DNA of 64,000 bases from NCBI GenBank assembly GCA_001247695.2, contig LGRX02035406.1, positions 1 through 64,000 of the forward strand, in the 5' to 3' direction. Source of the stretch: Cymbomonas tetramitiformis (lineage: Eukaryota > Chlorophyta > Pyramimonadophyceae > Pyramimonadales > Pyramimonadaceae). The translations under genes were made by a program, and so were the position numbers. Shown one piece after another: positions 22,478 to 34,262 of this stretch. The notes beneath the pieces are model-generated. The model worked only from the letters and a program-made list of their open reading frames with translations, had not been told where the DNA came from and did no database searches. Position 1 is the stretch's first letter; the number at the start of each line of letters is the position of its first letter.

Positions 22478-24751
22478 TTACATTGCAGCCCGCCAACCTA
22501 AGCGCATCTCTCTAATCATGTGCAATCTACGGACTTTCATGCCTTCCTCTTTCACTGCTTCATGCTTAATCCCGTTGGCGATCGCATGCATGTTTGCTAA
22601 CAAAAAAACACCGCAATCAACAGAATTTCGTTGTTGGCTACTATTAAGATCACGCGAGTGCACTGTGTGCTGATATCTGTATACTGTAGGCAGCCCTGAC
22701 CGGGAGTCCCGGTGCAGGCCCCTATGACAGACTCCTAGGACCAACACTGGACTGCTGACTGATTTGTAGGTTCGTGCTGTGACACACGCTGTGTCACAGG
22801 TAGGCTAGAATCCGAGACCGTCTGAGACCGCTAGGTTTATTTATCTAAGAGAGTTTATCCAGACTGAGTACGGGACTATCTGATATATGGTGTACTAGGA
22901 TATTCCGGTACTGTGTCTCCGGTAATGTTCAGGTGACTCGCTCGATGCCGTTGCCCAATTGCGTTGGTTACCTCACACAAAATGAGTTTTAAACATTCCA
23001 CCATGAATGTTTTCCGCTGCTGGTGATGTAAGGAATCAAAGTATTCAACTCTCTGCTCCTTCGGATATAAAACACCCAATGTCCAATGCAAATAAACATG
23101 GATTGGCACAAATACCACATCGTGCGTTCCCCACTCTGCTCCCAGTTGTGACGTATTGAAATAACTGTACGCTCCACGCATCTTCCCATGCGCATCCATC
23201 CTGACTTCTTGCACCTGCTTGCAGATGCCGTCAAACAATGATCTTAAGTGGTTCCGTATACTTCAAAAACATATAAACTCTTTGAACTTTGCAATTCTCA
23301 CATTGAGCCCCATTATACCATACCTTCATGGTTTCTTCCTCTTGGACTACCACTCCTTCGGAAGATGTTTTCTGAAAGCATAACACAAAAATACAAGGTT
23401 AGCTTTATGCATACGCGCCTTTTTTTAGATTTGTAGAGGCATATGGCTTTGCAGAAATCCTACCGTCACCCTCGCGGTCTTCCCGATCCAATTCACGAGC
23501 GGCATCTCAGTGAACGGGACGATCAATGTGAACGCCTCGCACTTAATGGCCACGCTCTTCATGTTGCAATACGCCATTGTAGCCTCCTCAATCATCTTTT
23601 TGGCATATACATCGATCAACGCGTCAGACAAATATGCACGAGCCGACGTCCGAGGGTACAACCGGTCAATGTCGGAACCGCAAATCGTTATCTCTCCCCA
23701 ATGCCCAGCGAGCATATTAGCCCTATCACAAACGCTGCACTTTCCTGTTGGGTCGCCGCCTACTCCGTGTACCGAGCACTTTGGCGCTCCGTATGCCTCA
23801 ACAAACATAATTGCCTCTTCATTCAGGTCAGCCACGGGGTCCATCCTCGCGGGGTCCGTCCTCGCGTGCTTCCCTCCATGTTCAACCGCGCATGGGGACA
23901 ACGGTCTACGGAGACCCGTCCCGAACGAAGGTTCTCTGTCCTTCTTCATGTGAAGCGACAGCAGTCCTGGGATACCATATTCCACCGGCTTTCACATTCA
24001 ACAAGAACATTGGGTCAAAATCCTTTTAATGTCTACATTGTATTCAAACCTATCACCGTCAATGTAAGGCAATCGATCTAGTGTCATGCCCGGTTGTGTT
24101 CATTGGACTATATTATTCGCCGTCACTTAACACACCAACCCTACCTATCCCTACCAAACCCATGGATAGTTGTTCACACCTTTCTACCTCCATGTAAGCC
24201 TCTTCCTCCTCGGTGTCCAAGTTACCAAACGGTGTTACTTCCACAAATTCCCTGTGAACAATAGCAATCGTGCATTCTCATCATATAAAAACAAAATCCT
24301 CAAAGCACACAAAACAATGCATGCCCCCACCAACCCCCAACCACCCACAACCATACTTTCTTGACCGCTCCGCACTCTCTACGTCGATGTCACCATCTAC
24401 ATTTGCATCGTCGTTGGGAATTGGCCCCGCGTGCGATGAGAACGGAATCCCAATCGCCTTTGCCAATGTTTCGGTGTCCGGTACTGGCACCATTCTCTTT
24501 CCCTCTAAGCGCCGTGTAGTAAGCGCGTTATGCACGTCAATGACACAATAGAGGGAAAACAATGCAAAGTGTCCTTCCATCTTCCGCATGGGCATCGCAA
24601 AATTCCCAAGCATGGCAATGGTTTACTCAGCCTTCTCCGTGTTGCCAATGTCCACGACACGATATTCCATATAAGAGCCCGCACCCACTTCTTGGTTTGG
24701 CATCACGATCTTCCGCCCGCTACAACTCTTCGGATCGTAGATGATTGTCAT
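22478..24751 (-). pseudogene. Ulp1-type cysteine protease (C48) gene, interrupted by a retroelement tail
   Basis: A multi-exon gene. The likely first ATG is at 24,751 (TIIYDPKSCSG...). Other coding stretches are about 24,590-24,357 (donor GTATGG), 24,251-24,188, about 23,985-23,450, a short exon near 23,360, and the protease exon 23,238-22,478. The first four boundaries are approximate. The C48 peptidase domain has the catalytic His in VYLHWTLGVLY (about 23,080), the Asp in EYFDSL (about 23,035), and the Gln and Cys in SSQQRNSVDCGVF (about 22,615-22,640). These enzymes cleave SUMO or similar ubiquitin-like tags. A 241-bp insertion splits the exon between Asp and Gln/Cys; without it the frame reads on directly (GDTV|HSRD). 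Ulp1 genes are often carried by plant-type DNA transposons, so this may be transposon cargo and not a host gene. Confidence 0.75.
22669..22909 (-). mobile_element. 241-bp retroelement tail inserted in the Ulp1 gene
   Basis: Flanked by the 7-bp direct repeat ACTGTGT (22,662-22,668 and 22,910-22,916). Its sequence, reverse-complemented, matches the 3' part of the segment at about 7548-7812 (shared GGGGCCTGCACCGGGACTCC and GTCAGGGCTGCCTA). Loss of the 5' part with retention of the same 3' end is what a truncated LINE-type insertion would leave. Confidence 0.7.
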
Positions 24752-24759
24752 ATTTTCAT

Positions 24760-25411
24760 CGCGTTTCCAATCGCGTTATAGCGGACTGGTGCCGTGGTGC
24801 CTCTAGGATTACCTGTAAGCGGGGCGTAGTGTTGAAGACGGGGAAGAGGATTACTGAATGGAATGAAGTCGAACAAAAAGGCAAAGGCGATAAGGGAGCT
24901 TAAGGTCTAGCCAAAGATGTCGACGAGGGTACACGAAAGAAAAATAGACTAGTAAACAGTCTATAATATCAAAATAATACCGTAGAGCACGAACGAAGCA
25001 ATAGGTATTCAACGGAGGTTAACGGGCTCTTGAAGTGTAGTCGAAAGGCGAGAAATTCAGGGGGGCGCTCCACTATAAAGTTAATTTACATATTTCCAAG
25101 AGAAAATCTTGTGATGGTTGTATAATTTCTGCCCGCGACGTTTACCCCCTGAACTTTTCATCGTAAGTCTCCCACCAACTGCCGGAACTACTGCTTAAGT
25201 GACTGTAAGTCACTATTGATAAATCTACATATATGTATTAGGGTTTGGTCTATTTATCATGGGTTTCAATCAGTAAAACCTCAAATAATGGCCATGCACA
25301 TATCTTCACAGAACACCATGAAAAAATATCAATTTCAATTTCATGTGTACAAGTGAGATATATTGCAGAGTTGTGACAGATGTATACATCATAGTATACA
25401 CTGGGACTTAT
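24760..25411. other. Intergenic DNA, no gene recognised
   Basis: Upstream of the Ulp1 gene. AT-rich, without a recognisable gene. A short TTTACCCCCTGAACTTTTC stretch near 25,140 resembles the dyad cluster at 11.3-11.9 kb. Confidence 0.4.
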
Positions 25412-25768
25412 TGTCAGGGATATGACCGATGACACATGTGTCATGCATGTCATACCGGTCATACCTGTCATACATGTCATACTATATCATGTCATGTCAT
25501 GTCATGTCATGTCATATGTCATAATGACATACAGTCGTCGAGTATTGTCAGTACGGTCAACTATGCCATGTACAGTCATAATGTCTGTCATCCACTTAAG
25601 GTGAGTGGCATCTGTCATCGAGAGGCCAGGTATTGGCATCGAGATGGCGAAGCAAGATAAGTCTTGAAGAACCGAAGTGTTCTGAGAAGACGCGTCTTCG
25701 CTTCAAGCATGAAATGAACAGCATGCGAGCATCAATGGCTATATCGACCAGCCGATGCGGGTAGTTCA
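25412..25768 (+). mobile_element. LTR fragment, second copy of the 8405 family
   Basis: About 357 bp very similar to 8405-8760, including TGTCAGGGATATGACCGATG at the start and the CATGTCATAC array. It stops at GGGTAGTTCA, exactly where the copy-A LTR begins; in the 8405 copy the sequence continues with CCCAGTGCCC. So copy A inserted into this older LTR. Confidence 0.75.
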
Positions 25769-26427
25769 TGTGCCCGGAGGCACAGCGTGAGCTGATATGT
25801 CTATGCGTCTGTGTGTGTCATCGGGAGTAATCTGGGATTGACACGATGACAGTGAAATTGGGCTTGAAACGCACGATGAGAATGAGTACCAGATGTCCGG
25901 GGTATGACACTATGACAATATGACAATATGACACTATGACACTATAGTAGTATGACAGTACTGTGGGGTGGTCATCGTGGCACTTAGTCAGACCCTCGGG
26001 GAATGGCCGGATTCGCATCGGGATCAGAAAGACAATGAAATCGAGTATCAGATGTCGGGGGTATGACAGTATGACAGTATGACAGTACAGTAGTATGACA
26101 GTACTGTATGACAGTCATCGTGTCAGTCCGTCGACGTGACATCTGAATCGAGAATGACGAATCGGAATTAGAAATGAGATCGGATCAGGAATTGAACGTT
26201 GGGCCGTGGTGTGACATCGGGTGCCGGGTGGTTGACCCTGCAGCCCGAGTGACGAGTGAATAAGTAGAGCACTTGAGAAGTGTTTAGCCTTCAGAACTCG
26301 GAACCGAACTATCGTTTACACCTCAATCTGGCCCTGATCCAGTATATTATAAAAACCGAATTGTGTACCTTTGCACGTTTCAATCAAAAACATCATTCCG
26401 AGTATCTGTCGTAGTGCCCCTGGCACA
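25769..26427 (+). mobile_element. 5' LTR of Ty3 copy A
   Basis: 659 bp, TGTGCCCGGAGGCACA...CCCCTGGCACA, so the ends form TGTGCC...GGCACA inverted repeats. It carries arrays of TATGACAGTA-type repeats and AGTACTGT dyads and a TATTATAAAA box near 26,345. It is the same length as the LTR at 3640-4298 and homologous throughout. Confidence 0.9.
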
Positions 26428-26429
26428 TT

Positions 26430-26437
26430 TGGTATCA
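26430..26437 (+). other. Primer-binding site (initiator tRNA-Met type)
   Basis: TGGTATCA begins two bases after the LTR end. This is the first 8 nt complementary to the 3' end of initiator tRNA-Met used by many Ty3 elements. The match weakens afterwards (AATAGCG against the expected GAGCC). Confidence 0.7.
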
Positions 26438-26977
26438 ATAGCGTGTCTGAGTGTGACTCCGCGCAACTCAACACGGCCTGTGCGTAACTCACGGTATACT
26501 GCAGGGGGAGAGCTGAGCTTTGGGGAACTTGGGCGCAATGTTTACGTCTAAAACGTCAATTTTTTTCCGAAGAAGTAATCCAAGCAACGACCCCAAACGT
26601 CACGAAATATCAGTATAACCGTTCCTTAACACTGGGGGCTCAAACGGGCTCAGAAAAGTCAACATTCGTTTTCCGATCTTAAACCCAAGTCTGCCCCAGG
26701 CCTCAAACGACCGTCAGGGGGCACCCTAAAGGGTTCCTCCGGTCTACAGTAGCCAGAAAAACTTCATAGCTCACTTTTCAGAGCCTTAAAAAGGCCAAAA
26801 ACAGCCCAAAACAGCCGTTTCAGCCTATTTTTAGCCTACCCTAAACCCTACTCCAACAGTTCCCACCACCAAAACCCTTCCCCCTAGACCCCACAGAACC
26901 GTCCAGAACCCTCCAACACCGCCTATACGGCCACCAGCAGTCGGGAAAGTCACTCAAACCAGCGCTTTTGCCAGTGT

Positions 26978-27148
26978 ATGGCAGTTCCCCCACAAAAGCA
27001 CAGAAGAAAGTGGTGGAAACAGGGACCCCTCAAGTGGTTATTTCAACCGGACTTCACTTTCCCACCAGCAGGAGCCTTCGATAACTCCCCAGAGGGCCCC
27101 CTTCCACCTTCCCCCTCCTCCTCAGACGACGAGGTGGAAGACAGCTGA
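26978..27148 (+). CDS. Small leader ORF of copy A
   Basis: A 56-codon ORF begins at the ATG of MAVPPQKHRRKWWKQG and ends DDEVEDS, just before gag. It is basic and Trp-rich at the start and acidic at the end. A second open stretch, 27,154-27,366, has the same layout (aromatic REWYYQGFFF, then Pro-rich, then acidic ESETEE) but no ATG. They could be short upstream ORFs, or exon pieces of an accessory protein. No family is recognised, and chance is possible at this length. Confidence 0.3.
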   Translation: MAVPPQKHRRKWWKQGPLKWLFQPDFTFPPAGAFDNSPEGPLPPSPSSSDDEVEDS

Positions 27149-27450
27149 GCGCCTTGACAACGTACACCCTGGCTATTCCACCAGCGCGCTACTACCGTGA
27201 GTGGTACTACCAGGGGTTTTTCTTCAATTATAATCCGGACCCTTACGATCCAGCACTACCCGTGCTCCCTGGTGAAACCTTGACCGGCGCTCCTCCGTCT
27301 CCAGAAGTCAGCCCTCCACCTTCTCCTCCTCCTTCCCCCCCTCACGAAAGCGAAACTGAAGAATAAATAAAAGGCGAGCACACCCTACCTTCTGCTCACC
27401 TGTGGCTTTTGCCACACCCAGCCTGCGATCTAATCAGCTCAGCAGCCAGT

Positions 27451-30400
27451 ATGTCACAACATACATCAGAGTCCCTTTCCAGCATGGGGGTCAGTGCAGA
27501 GCCGCGACGCCCGCCCCCATTGTTCTCACCCCTCACCTTTCCATCCCCCACCATATACGCTTCCACTTACCCCTTTCCACTCCCAGGCACCACCATGCCC
27601 TATACCGCGGTGCCACGTCCATACACCATGCCTGATGGCTCCCCCGCACAGGCTGTATGGAACGGCTCCAAATGGGTACTTCCCCAATCAGCGCCCCTCG
27701 CTGGGGGAGTGTCGCCGGTGCCATTTACACTGGGGACCCATCACCCTATGGGCTCGTACCCCACGCCGTTCCAACAACAGCTGCAGCAACAGCAGTAGTG
27801 GCTCGCGTACCAGCAGCATCAGCAGCAGTGGCCCCAACAACAACCGCTGGAACCGATGCAGCAGCAGTTACAGCAGCAGCAATTCCAGCAACAACAGTTA
27901 CAGCAGCAGCAACAGCAGCAGCAGCAGCCACGGCCGCAACAGCTGGTACCAGCCACCTCGATGCTGTACGACCCTGGGGCGGATCCCTCACCGCTGCCGC
28001 CCTTCATCAGCATCGGTGCCGCGATCCTGTCAGACCCTCTGCAGGCACCCCCTGATGGCGGAGCTCGACAGGGCGTCCCGAGCGGGGCCCCACTCTTGGT
28101 ACGCCATCTCCCCGCGGTGGCAGCTGACCCAGAGGCCCGCAGGCGTCGACGCTCCCGAAGGGAATCCTCGGGCCCTGCGACGCACGGCAGGCACATCCCA
28201 GGCCTGAGCCGCTCACCAGAGCACTCTGACCCCGAGTCCGGCACGGATGTCAGCCACACCAGCACGGGGTCCAGAGGCAGCCGGGGCACGCTTACGCGGG
28301 CAGAGCGCAGGCGGAGGGCTGCCCACAGGTCCGGGTCTGACTCGGATGCAAGCAGCCGAAGCGAGCACATTCGCAGGGAGGTTCTTGCGGCAGTACAGGC
28401 CCTGGACCTCTCCGCGATGCTCTCAAGAGGACTCGCCCCGTCAGGCGCAGCGGCATCTGCAGAAACCCCTCCACCAGGCGACCCTCAGAGCAGTGCACAG
28501 GGAGCCCTGACGGCGGACCAGACTCTCGAGGCGGGCGCTGCTGACAGCGTGACCCCCCCAGTGTCTCTGACTGTCGCTGAAGCGGCCCCCGCCGAGCCTC
28601 CCACTCAGGGTCCCCTCAACATGATGGTGGCTCGCCGGCGACAATCGATGGAGTCGGTGGTGCACGGTGGTGGCGACCCTGATTCAGAGCGCAGAGTCCC
28701 CAGCCCAAGGAACTCGCCCCCAGGCCCCCCTGGTGACCCACCCCCAGACCCTTCTGGTGACCCCGACCGAGGACCAGAGCCCTCTTACCCTCAGTACCCA
28801 GAGGTTCGGGCTCTCTTCATCACTCACGACGGTGGGTCACTGTGGGTACACCAGTCAGCGGGGGTGCGAGGCGCGGCGACTGTCTCCTTACCACGGGACG
28901 AACGCCGCAGAGCTGGAGTGCAGGGCGACACCATTCTCTTCACGATTATGCATCTGTTGGGAGCTCCGCTAACAGCTTACGCACGCATGGGAGGTCGTCT
29001 ACACCACACACCGCTACCCCTCACCAACCCCCGCGTGGAGACCTGGGTACTCATGGTCGACCGCGAGATCATGGACATGGCCATGGGAGACCCAGCTGCA
29101 GCTAATGTGCGGTCTACGAGTATGGGACAGCCGGTGTGGGAGTGGATACCAGCTACTGCGCGGGAGTCTGAGATGCTGCACTTCGACCAGGACGGTCTCG
29201 CCGCGTGGTCTGAGGTTAGTAACTCCGACTGGTACCGGAGCATGAGCGTGGTGGCCGCGCAACCACCTACCCCCATGCCCTTCCACACGCCCCTCCCGCT
29301 CCCCGCTCCATCACCAGCACCTGCACCACCGCCCATCCCTGGGCCGCCAACCTCCGCACTACCGCCTGCCCCAACCGCGGTCCCCACGAATCTCGCGCCT
29401 GCACTCCCACCCGCGCATGCCCCAGGACCACCACCTTCAGCCCGCTTTCCCCACTCCGCCTCCGCGAACCCCATCCTTTCTCCCAGCGCCGCCCCCTTTG
29501 TACCAGGTGTCATCCGATTGCCGCAGGGCACTAATCTGCGGGCGTCTTCGGACGAGGTCCGCCAGGAGCACAAGGTCAAGGAGATGGTGCTGAAGCTGGT
29601 CAAGGGTGTGACTAAGTTCCCCCGCTCCGCGGCCGACACCAAATCGGCCGACAAGGATGGCCTTCTTGCGCAGCTGGAGCACTACTCCAACCTGGTGCGG
29701 AAGACCTTCCAGGAGGCCATCGTGGTCGAAGCGCTGACTACCCCCAGCTGCACGCCGACCGTATCGGAGTACCAGGCGAGTGTGTCGAGCCTCCTCTGGA
29801 GCTTCAAGGAGTACACTCTGCAAGATCAGCAGAAGAGGTTCTTGGAGCGAGCGGCGGGGATCTTCGGGTCCGACCAGGCCTGGCACCAGCGCTACGTGGA
29901 GTTGGACGTGTTCTTCAGCGACCTGGCGGTGTGCTCCCTGACACAGGGCTACCTGGAGAACACGCACGGCGAGGCCATCGCACTGAAGCAGGCGCCGAGT
30001 GAGACCGCGGCGGAGTACTTTTCGCGGTTGGAGACCCGCATGGCCTCGGTCAACTTCCTGGCTGGCAGGGTTCCCAACTGCGTGGAGATGTCCAACCTGT
30101 CCATGCTCTCCACGTACCGCCGAGGGCTGAAGTATGCGTCCAAGGTGATGCGGCGCCTCAGGGCCATCCACCTGGACGTCTCCAAACCAGAGGAGTGGGA
30201 AAGGAAGGCTGCCTCTGACGACATCCCGGGCACCCACAACGCCCTGTTGAAGATACGGGAGGTCGCTGAGGAGGTGGAGAATGACATCGACACGGAGGCA
30301 GCTCAGAGGCGCACTGCAGACCGCCCTCCCCGAACTGTCTCCTTCGCAAACCCACCTCCCCGTTCCCCCTTCTTCAGGCGCACCCCCTCCTCGAACCGCC

Positions 30401-30820
30401 CAGCGCTCGCCATGCTGGAGAACGGGCCCACTACTGCCGCTGCCGCGGCGGTCACCCCGTTACCACCACCACCTGGTCTCTCCCGCCCTGACGCGCCGAT
30501 CGAGGGTTCGCCGGTGTTTCGCCTGCGGCTCCACGGAGCACATCGTCCGCAATTGCACGGACGAGGCCAAGCTGAAGGAGTGGAGAGCCAACGCCCCTGC
30601 CCGGCTGGCAAACTCTCCTGGATTCGTGGCCGCTGTCGTCTGGGCCATCGAACAGCAGGAGGACCTCTCCCGGGTGGACGGCGTTCCAGAGGAGTTCTCC
30701 GAGGAGGTTTTGGCGCTCGCAAGCTGTGAGGACGAGCAGAGCTACCAGACCCTGGCGGCACTCGCTGGCATCGAACTTGTGGAGGGCGACGGCCTCCCCC
30801 CAGTTGAGGATGACGAATGA
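27451..30820 (+). pseudogene. Gag of copy A
   Basis: Structural protein forming the virus-like particle. The ATG chosen is MSQHTSESLSSM at 27,451. The N-terminus is Pro-rich, followed by a long Gln-rich tract (about 27,770-27,950), an Arg/Ser-rich segment, a Pro-rich linker, a capsid-like helical region (about 29,530-30,250) and a CCHC zinc knuckle (CFACGSTEHIVRNC, about 30,515-30,556). Two defects: an in-frame TAG at 27,796-27,798 inside the Gln tract, and a frame change between about 30,480 and 30,515 that moves the knuckle to another frame. In copy C the knuckle is in the same frame as the rest, so this shift is probably a mutation. About 1120 codons in all. Confidence 0.85.
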
Positions 30821-32545
30821 CTGGCCGGCGACCAGTCCCCGACCCTGCCCTTCGGGGAAGTGAGGTCACACTCTGGCGATCAGACCCTCTCCACCCAGGA
30901 GAAGCGGTCAGAACCAGAAGAACCCCAGTCCCTGACCCTGCCCTTCGGGGAAGTGAGGTCACACCCTGGTGATCAGACCCTCTCCACCCTGGAGAAGCGG
31001 TCAGAACCAGTAGAGCCCCGACGCGCACGAGGACGCAGAGATCCTTGGGGGCATCGACCCCATCCCAAGAGCGTGGCCTTCACCTCTGGGACACGCCTGC
31101 GACACACCTACCGCTCAGCTGGTGCCCCGCCACTACCGGGGGATGACCTGATCAGTCACCCCCTTGCAGAAAGTGGCCCTTTTGACGAACCGTCCCTACC
31201 TCTCGATGATGGCCCTGCGTACACACAGGCAAGGATCGAGGGTTGGAGGGGCCGGCGAGTCCCCCGACACAGGCCCTCCGTCATGGGTGGCAACCTTGGA
31301 AGGCCCCGTGATCTCCGCCCCCAGTCGCGCGCTGTTCTGCCATTACCCAGTTATCAGTCCAACCTCGCGGACCCGCGGAAGAGGCTAACTGCGTGGCATT
31401 GGAAGAGGAAACTGTACTCTCTCCCCCTTGAGGTCGCCATGCAAAAGGTCCGCAGAGCTCTGCGTAAATCTCCAGAAGCTGCTAAAGCCCTGGTGGACAA
31501 GATGTGGGAGCGCACCCGCAGCCGCATACGCTCTGGGAGCCGATCGCCAGAGGAGCACGTGAACCGCGCCAACCAGTTGGCGGAGAGAATACGTATCGCC
31601 CGCGAACCTCAAGATCGCAGAGAGGGTCATCAGCGCATGGCATTGTGGCACCTCCTCTCGCACGACGGCCGCCAACAAGCCCTCGAGCCCTCGGGCGTCA
31701 GCTCCTCTGACCTCTACGCAGCCTGGAGGGAGTTGTCGCCCGCCGAGCAGCTGGAGGCGATCGCCACCTCGAGTCCGGACTCTTCCCCCGGCAACAGACT
31801 GTGGGAAAAGGAGGGCGTGCGAAGAGCGCAGCGAGGTCTTCGGCATCTCTCTGCACCCTGGACACTGAAGTGGGCACGATACCCGGGACAACAGGGGATG
31901 TGGGCCTTCCTGGCGCCTGGTGCAGTCTGCACGCGGTGCACCAGTACAAGATGAGGAAGCTGGGCCCCAGCCCTTTAGGCGCATCCCCTTCCTCGCCCCC
32001 GCTGGTCGAGCCCACCCCGGAGGTGGCCTCTTCGCTCCACACCGCTGACGCGCCGACCACCCCGGGAGGAAACCTTGAAGATCCACCCGACCGCGCTCGA
32101 TCTTCGCCCGAAGTGGCAGAGGAGACCTCTACCTCCAGTTCGCTCTGCTTCACCCAGCAGATGACCACCGTCAAGACGCACGAAGCAGAGGACGCGCTGC
32201 CCCGCCTGGACAGCCACCCCATCGCTGAAGACCCCGGAGTGATGGAAGAGGACTCCTCGGTCGATTCGCTCCGCTACACCCAGCAGATGGCGGCAGCTGG
32301 GACCCATGAGGCGAGGGCTGAAGGGAACCACCGGAGCTCCCACCAACTCGCCCTCGATCCCTCCACCAGCAGCCCCCAGCAGAGTGACGAGGACCCCCTC
32401 AGCCACAGCGGGGCCCCCCACACCAGTCTCACCAACAGCGCCACTACCCATGTGAGCCCCACAGTGAGCGGTACTACCCACGTGAGCCCCACAGCAAGTG
32501 GCACAACCCATGTGAGCCCTACAGTGAGCACTACCCACCACACTA
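30821..32545 (+). pseudogene. Pol N-terminal region of copy A (truncated)
   Basis: An Arg-rich region (about 30,860-31,954) is followed, in another frame, by a stretch (31,801-32,545) that includes GTIPGTTGDVG and GAWCSLHAVHQY, matching GTIPGSGGDVG and DAWCSLYRVHQW just before the protease of copy C. A 93-bp unit (31 codons) is duplicated at about 30,844-31,029. The end has three 30-bp repeats (CCCA(T/C)GTGAGCCCC type, about 32,448-32,530). Sequence is lost before the protease, so no enzyme is encoded. Confidence 0.75.
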
Positions 32546-33489
32546 GGAAGGATTTGTGTTAAAAACTGTTAATGATGTGTTAAAAATGTTAATCGAGTGT
32601 TAAATAGTGTTAATGTGGAAACTGGGTGTTAATCAAGTGTTAATACGCGAAAAATTTCATAATGGGCTATATTATAGGCGGAAAAGTGTTAATGAGGTGT
32701 GAAGAAAGTGTTAACCGTTGGCGAGGGAGTGTTAATGGGACAGTTCAGGAGTGTTAACGGAAGGCTGCATCTGTTAATCGCGGTATAATCACGCTGCTGG
32801 GAATTATATTGGAGCCAGAACACACGCCTGTTTCGCCGATACATTTGAAAAGTGTTAATACCCAGCGCAGCCACCGTGATGTGGGTGTCCTGGCGAGATA
32901 ATCATTTCAAAATGCAGTCGCCACTGACAACGCCCATGCCCATCGACGATCGACAGGATCATCTACGGTAGATATAGGTGCATCCGCGAACACCAAACGC
33001 ATGAAGACCTTATTAAGACCTATCTAGCTACGTACGTAGGATGGAACGATAGTTGGACGTAGGTAGCTAGCGAAATCATTTCTGAGCTGACGTTCTGCCC
33101 GAGCAGACCAGCATATATAATATATTTGTTACAAGAGAAACCCGAGTCTGTAAAATTTGTAAGGTGCTAAATCGTTGCACGGTTGCTGTTATATTTTTAT
33201 CCACACGTTTATAGACTGCAAAGCAAAGGGTGGGGGTGCGTGGTGTTCGTTCATAACAGATGGATGACCAGTGGAGCGCAAACTTGGTGACTGCTGGAAA
33301 GCAACCGCGAACTGCTAATAACGCGGTACGTGCAGATTGTGGGAACAGAATGTTCGTTTATTTTAAGTGTGAGTTAACTGAAGCGGGCGGTGTTCAGGCT
33401 CCCGGTGGCGCACATCGGGGCGCGGGGTTAGTTGCGGCCGCTAAGGTAAACTCCGGCACCGGTGCATTTGTGCATTTTTAGCTTGTTGC
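32546..33489. other. GTGTTAA-rich segment and unassigned DNA
   Basis: About 14 copies of GTGTTAA or GTTAAT/GTTAAC on the plus strand between 32,550 and 32,865, irregularly spaced by about 10-40 bp. The rest of the stretch holds no recognisable gene. It lies between the broken end of copy A and the LINE 5' repeats, and may be the 5' end of the LINE. Confidence 0.5.
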
Positions 33490-34262
33490 GAGCGTTTCAT
33501 ATAAGCCGGAGGTCACGCTGGGGACATACTGTCGCCAGCGTGGTGCTTCTGGTTGGTTGAAGTGTTTTATTTTCGTGTTCACCGGGTTACATCTTTTTAC
33601 TGTGTTGAAGCCTCTGCGGACCGTGTAGCTCGTGCGCTGATCGCCAACGGGCCGGTCGCGCAACGATGCGGCGGTTATGCAAGCCTCTTGTCCCTGTTTT
33701 TTAAGGGTGTTCTTCATATAAGCCGGAGGTCACGCTGGGGACATACCGTCGCCAGCGTGGCCTGCTTCTGGTTGGTTGAAGTGTTTCATTTTCGTGTTCA
33801 CCGGGTTTCATTTTTTTACATGTGTTGAAGCCTCTGCGGACCGTGTAGCGCGTGCGCTGATCGCCAACGGGCCGGTCGCGCAACGATGCGGCGGTTATGC
33901 AAGCCTCTTGTCCCTGTTTTTTTAAGGGTGTTCTTCATATAAGCCGGAGGTCACGCTGGGGACATACCGTCGCCAGCGTGGCCTGCTTCTGGTTGGTTGA
34001 AGTGTTTTATTTTCGTGTTCACCGGGTCTCATTTTTTTAATGTGTCGAAGCCTCTGCGGACCGTGTGGCTCGTGCGCTGATCGCCAACGGGCCGGTCGCG
34101 CAACGATGCGGCGGTTATGCAAGCCTCTTGTCCCTGTTTTTTGAAGGGTGTTCTTCATATAAGCCGGAGGTCACGCTGGGGACATACCGTCGCCAGCGTG
34201 GCCTGCTTCTGGTTGGTTGAAGTGTTTTATTTTCGTGTTCACCGGGTCTCATTTTTTTAATG
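33490..34262 (+). repeat. 220-bp tandem repeats, 5' region of the LINE-like element
   Basis: About 3.5 copies of a 217-221-bp unit; the marker CATATAAGCCGGAGGTCACG recurs at 33,498, 33,715, 33,936 and 34,156. The copies are very similar. They lie directly upstream of the second repeat type and of the Ulp1/endonuclease ORF, in the position of the 5' promoter monomers of some LINEs. Confidence 0.85.

Larger units (their letters stand above)
25769..32545 (+). mobile_element. Ty3 retrotransposon copy A, 3'-truncated
   Basis: Consists of the 5' LTR (25,769-26,427), primer-binding site, leader, gag and the N-terminal part of pol. It ends abruptly at about 32,545 within a 30-bp repeat region of pol, before the protease. 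The rest of pol and the 3' LTR are not found in the window. The target is the LTR fragment at 25,412-25,768. Confidence 0.8.

Noticed and set aside
27746..27991. Ala/Val-rich ORF on the minus strand
   Set aside because: It is the antisense reading of the Gln-rich tract in Gag.
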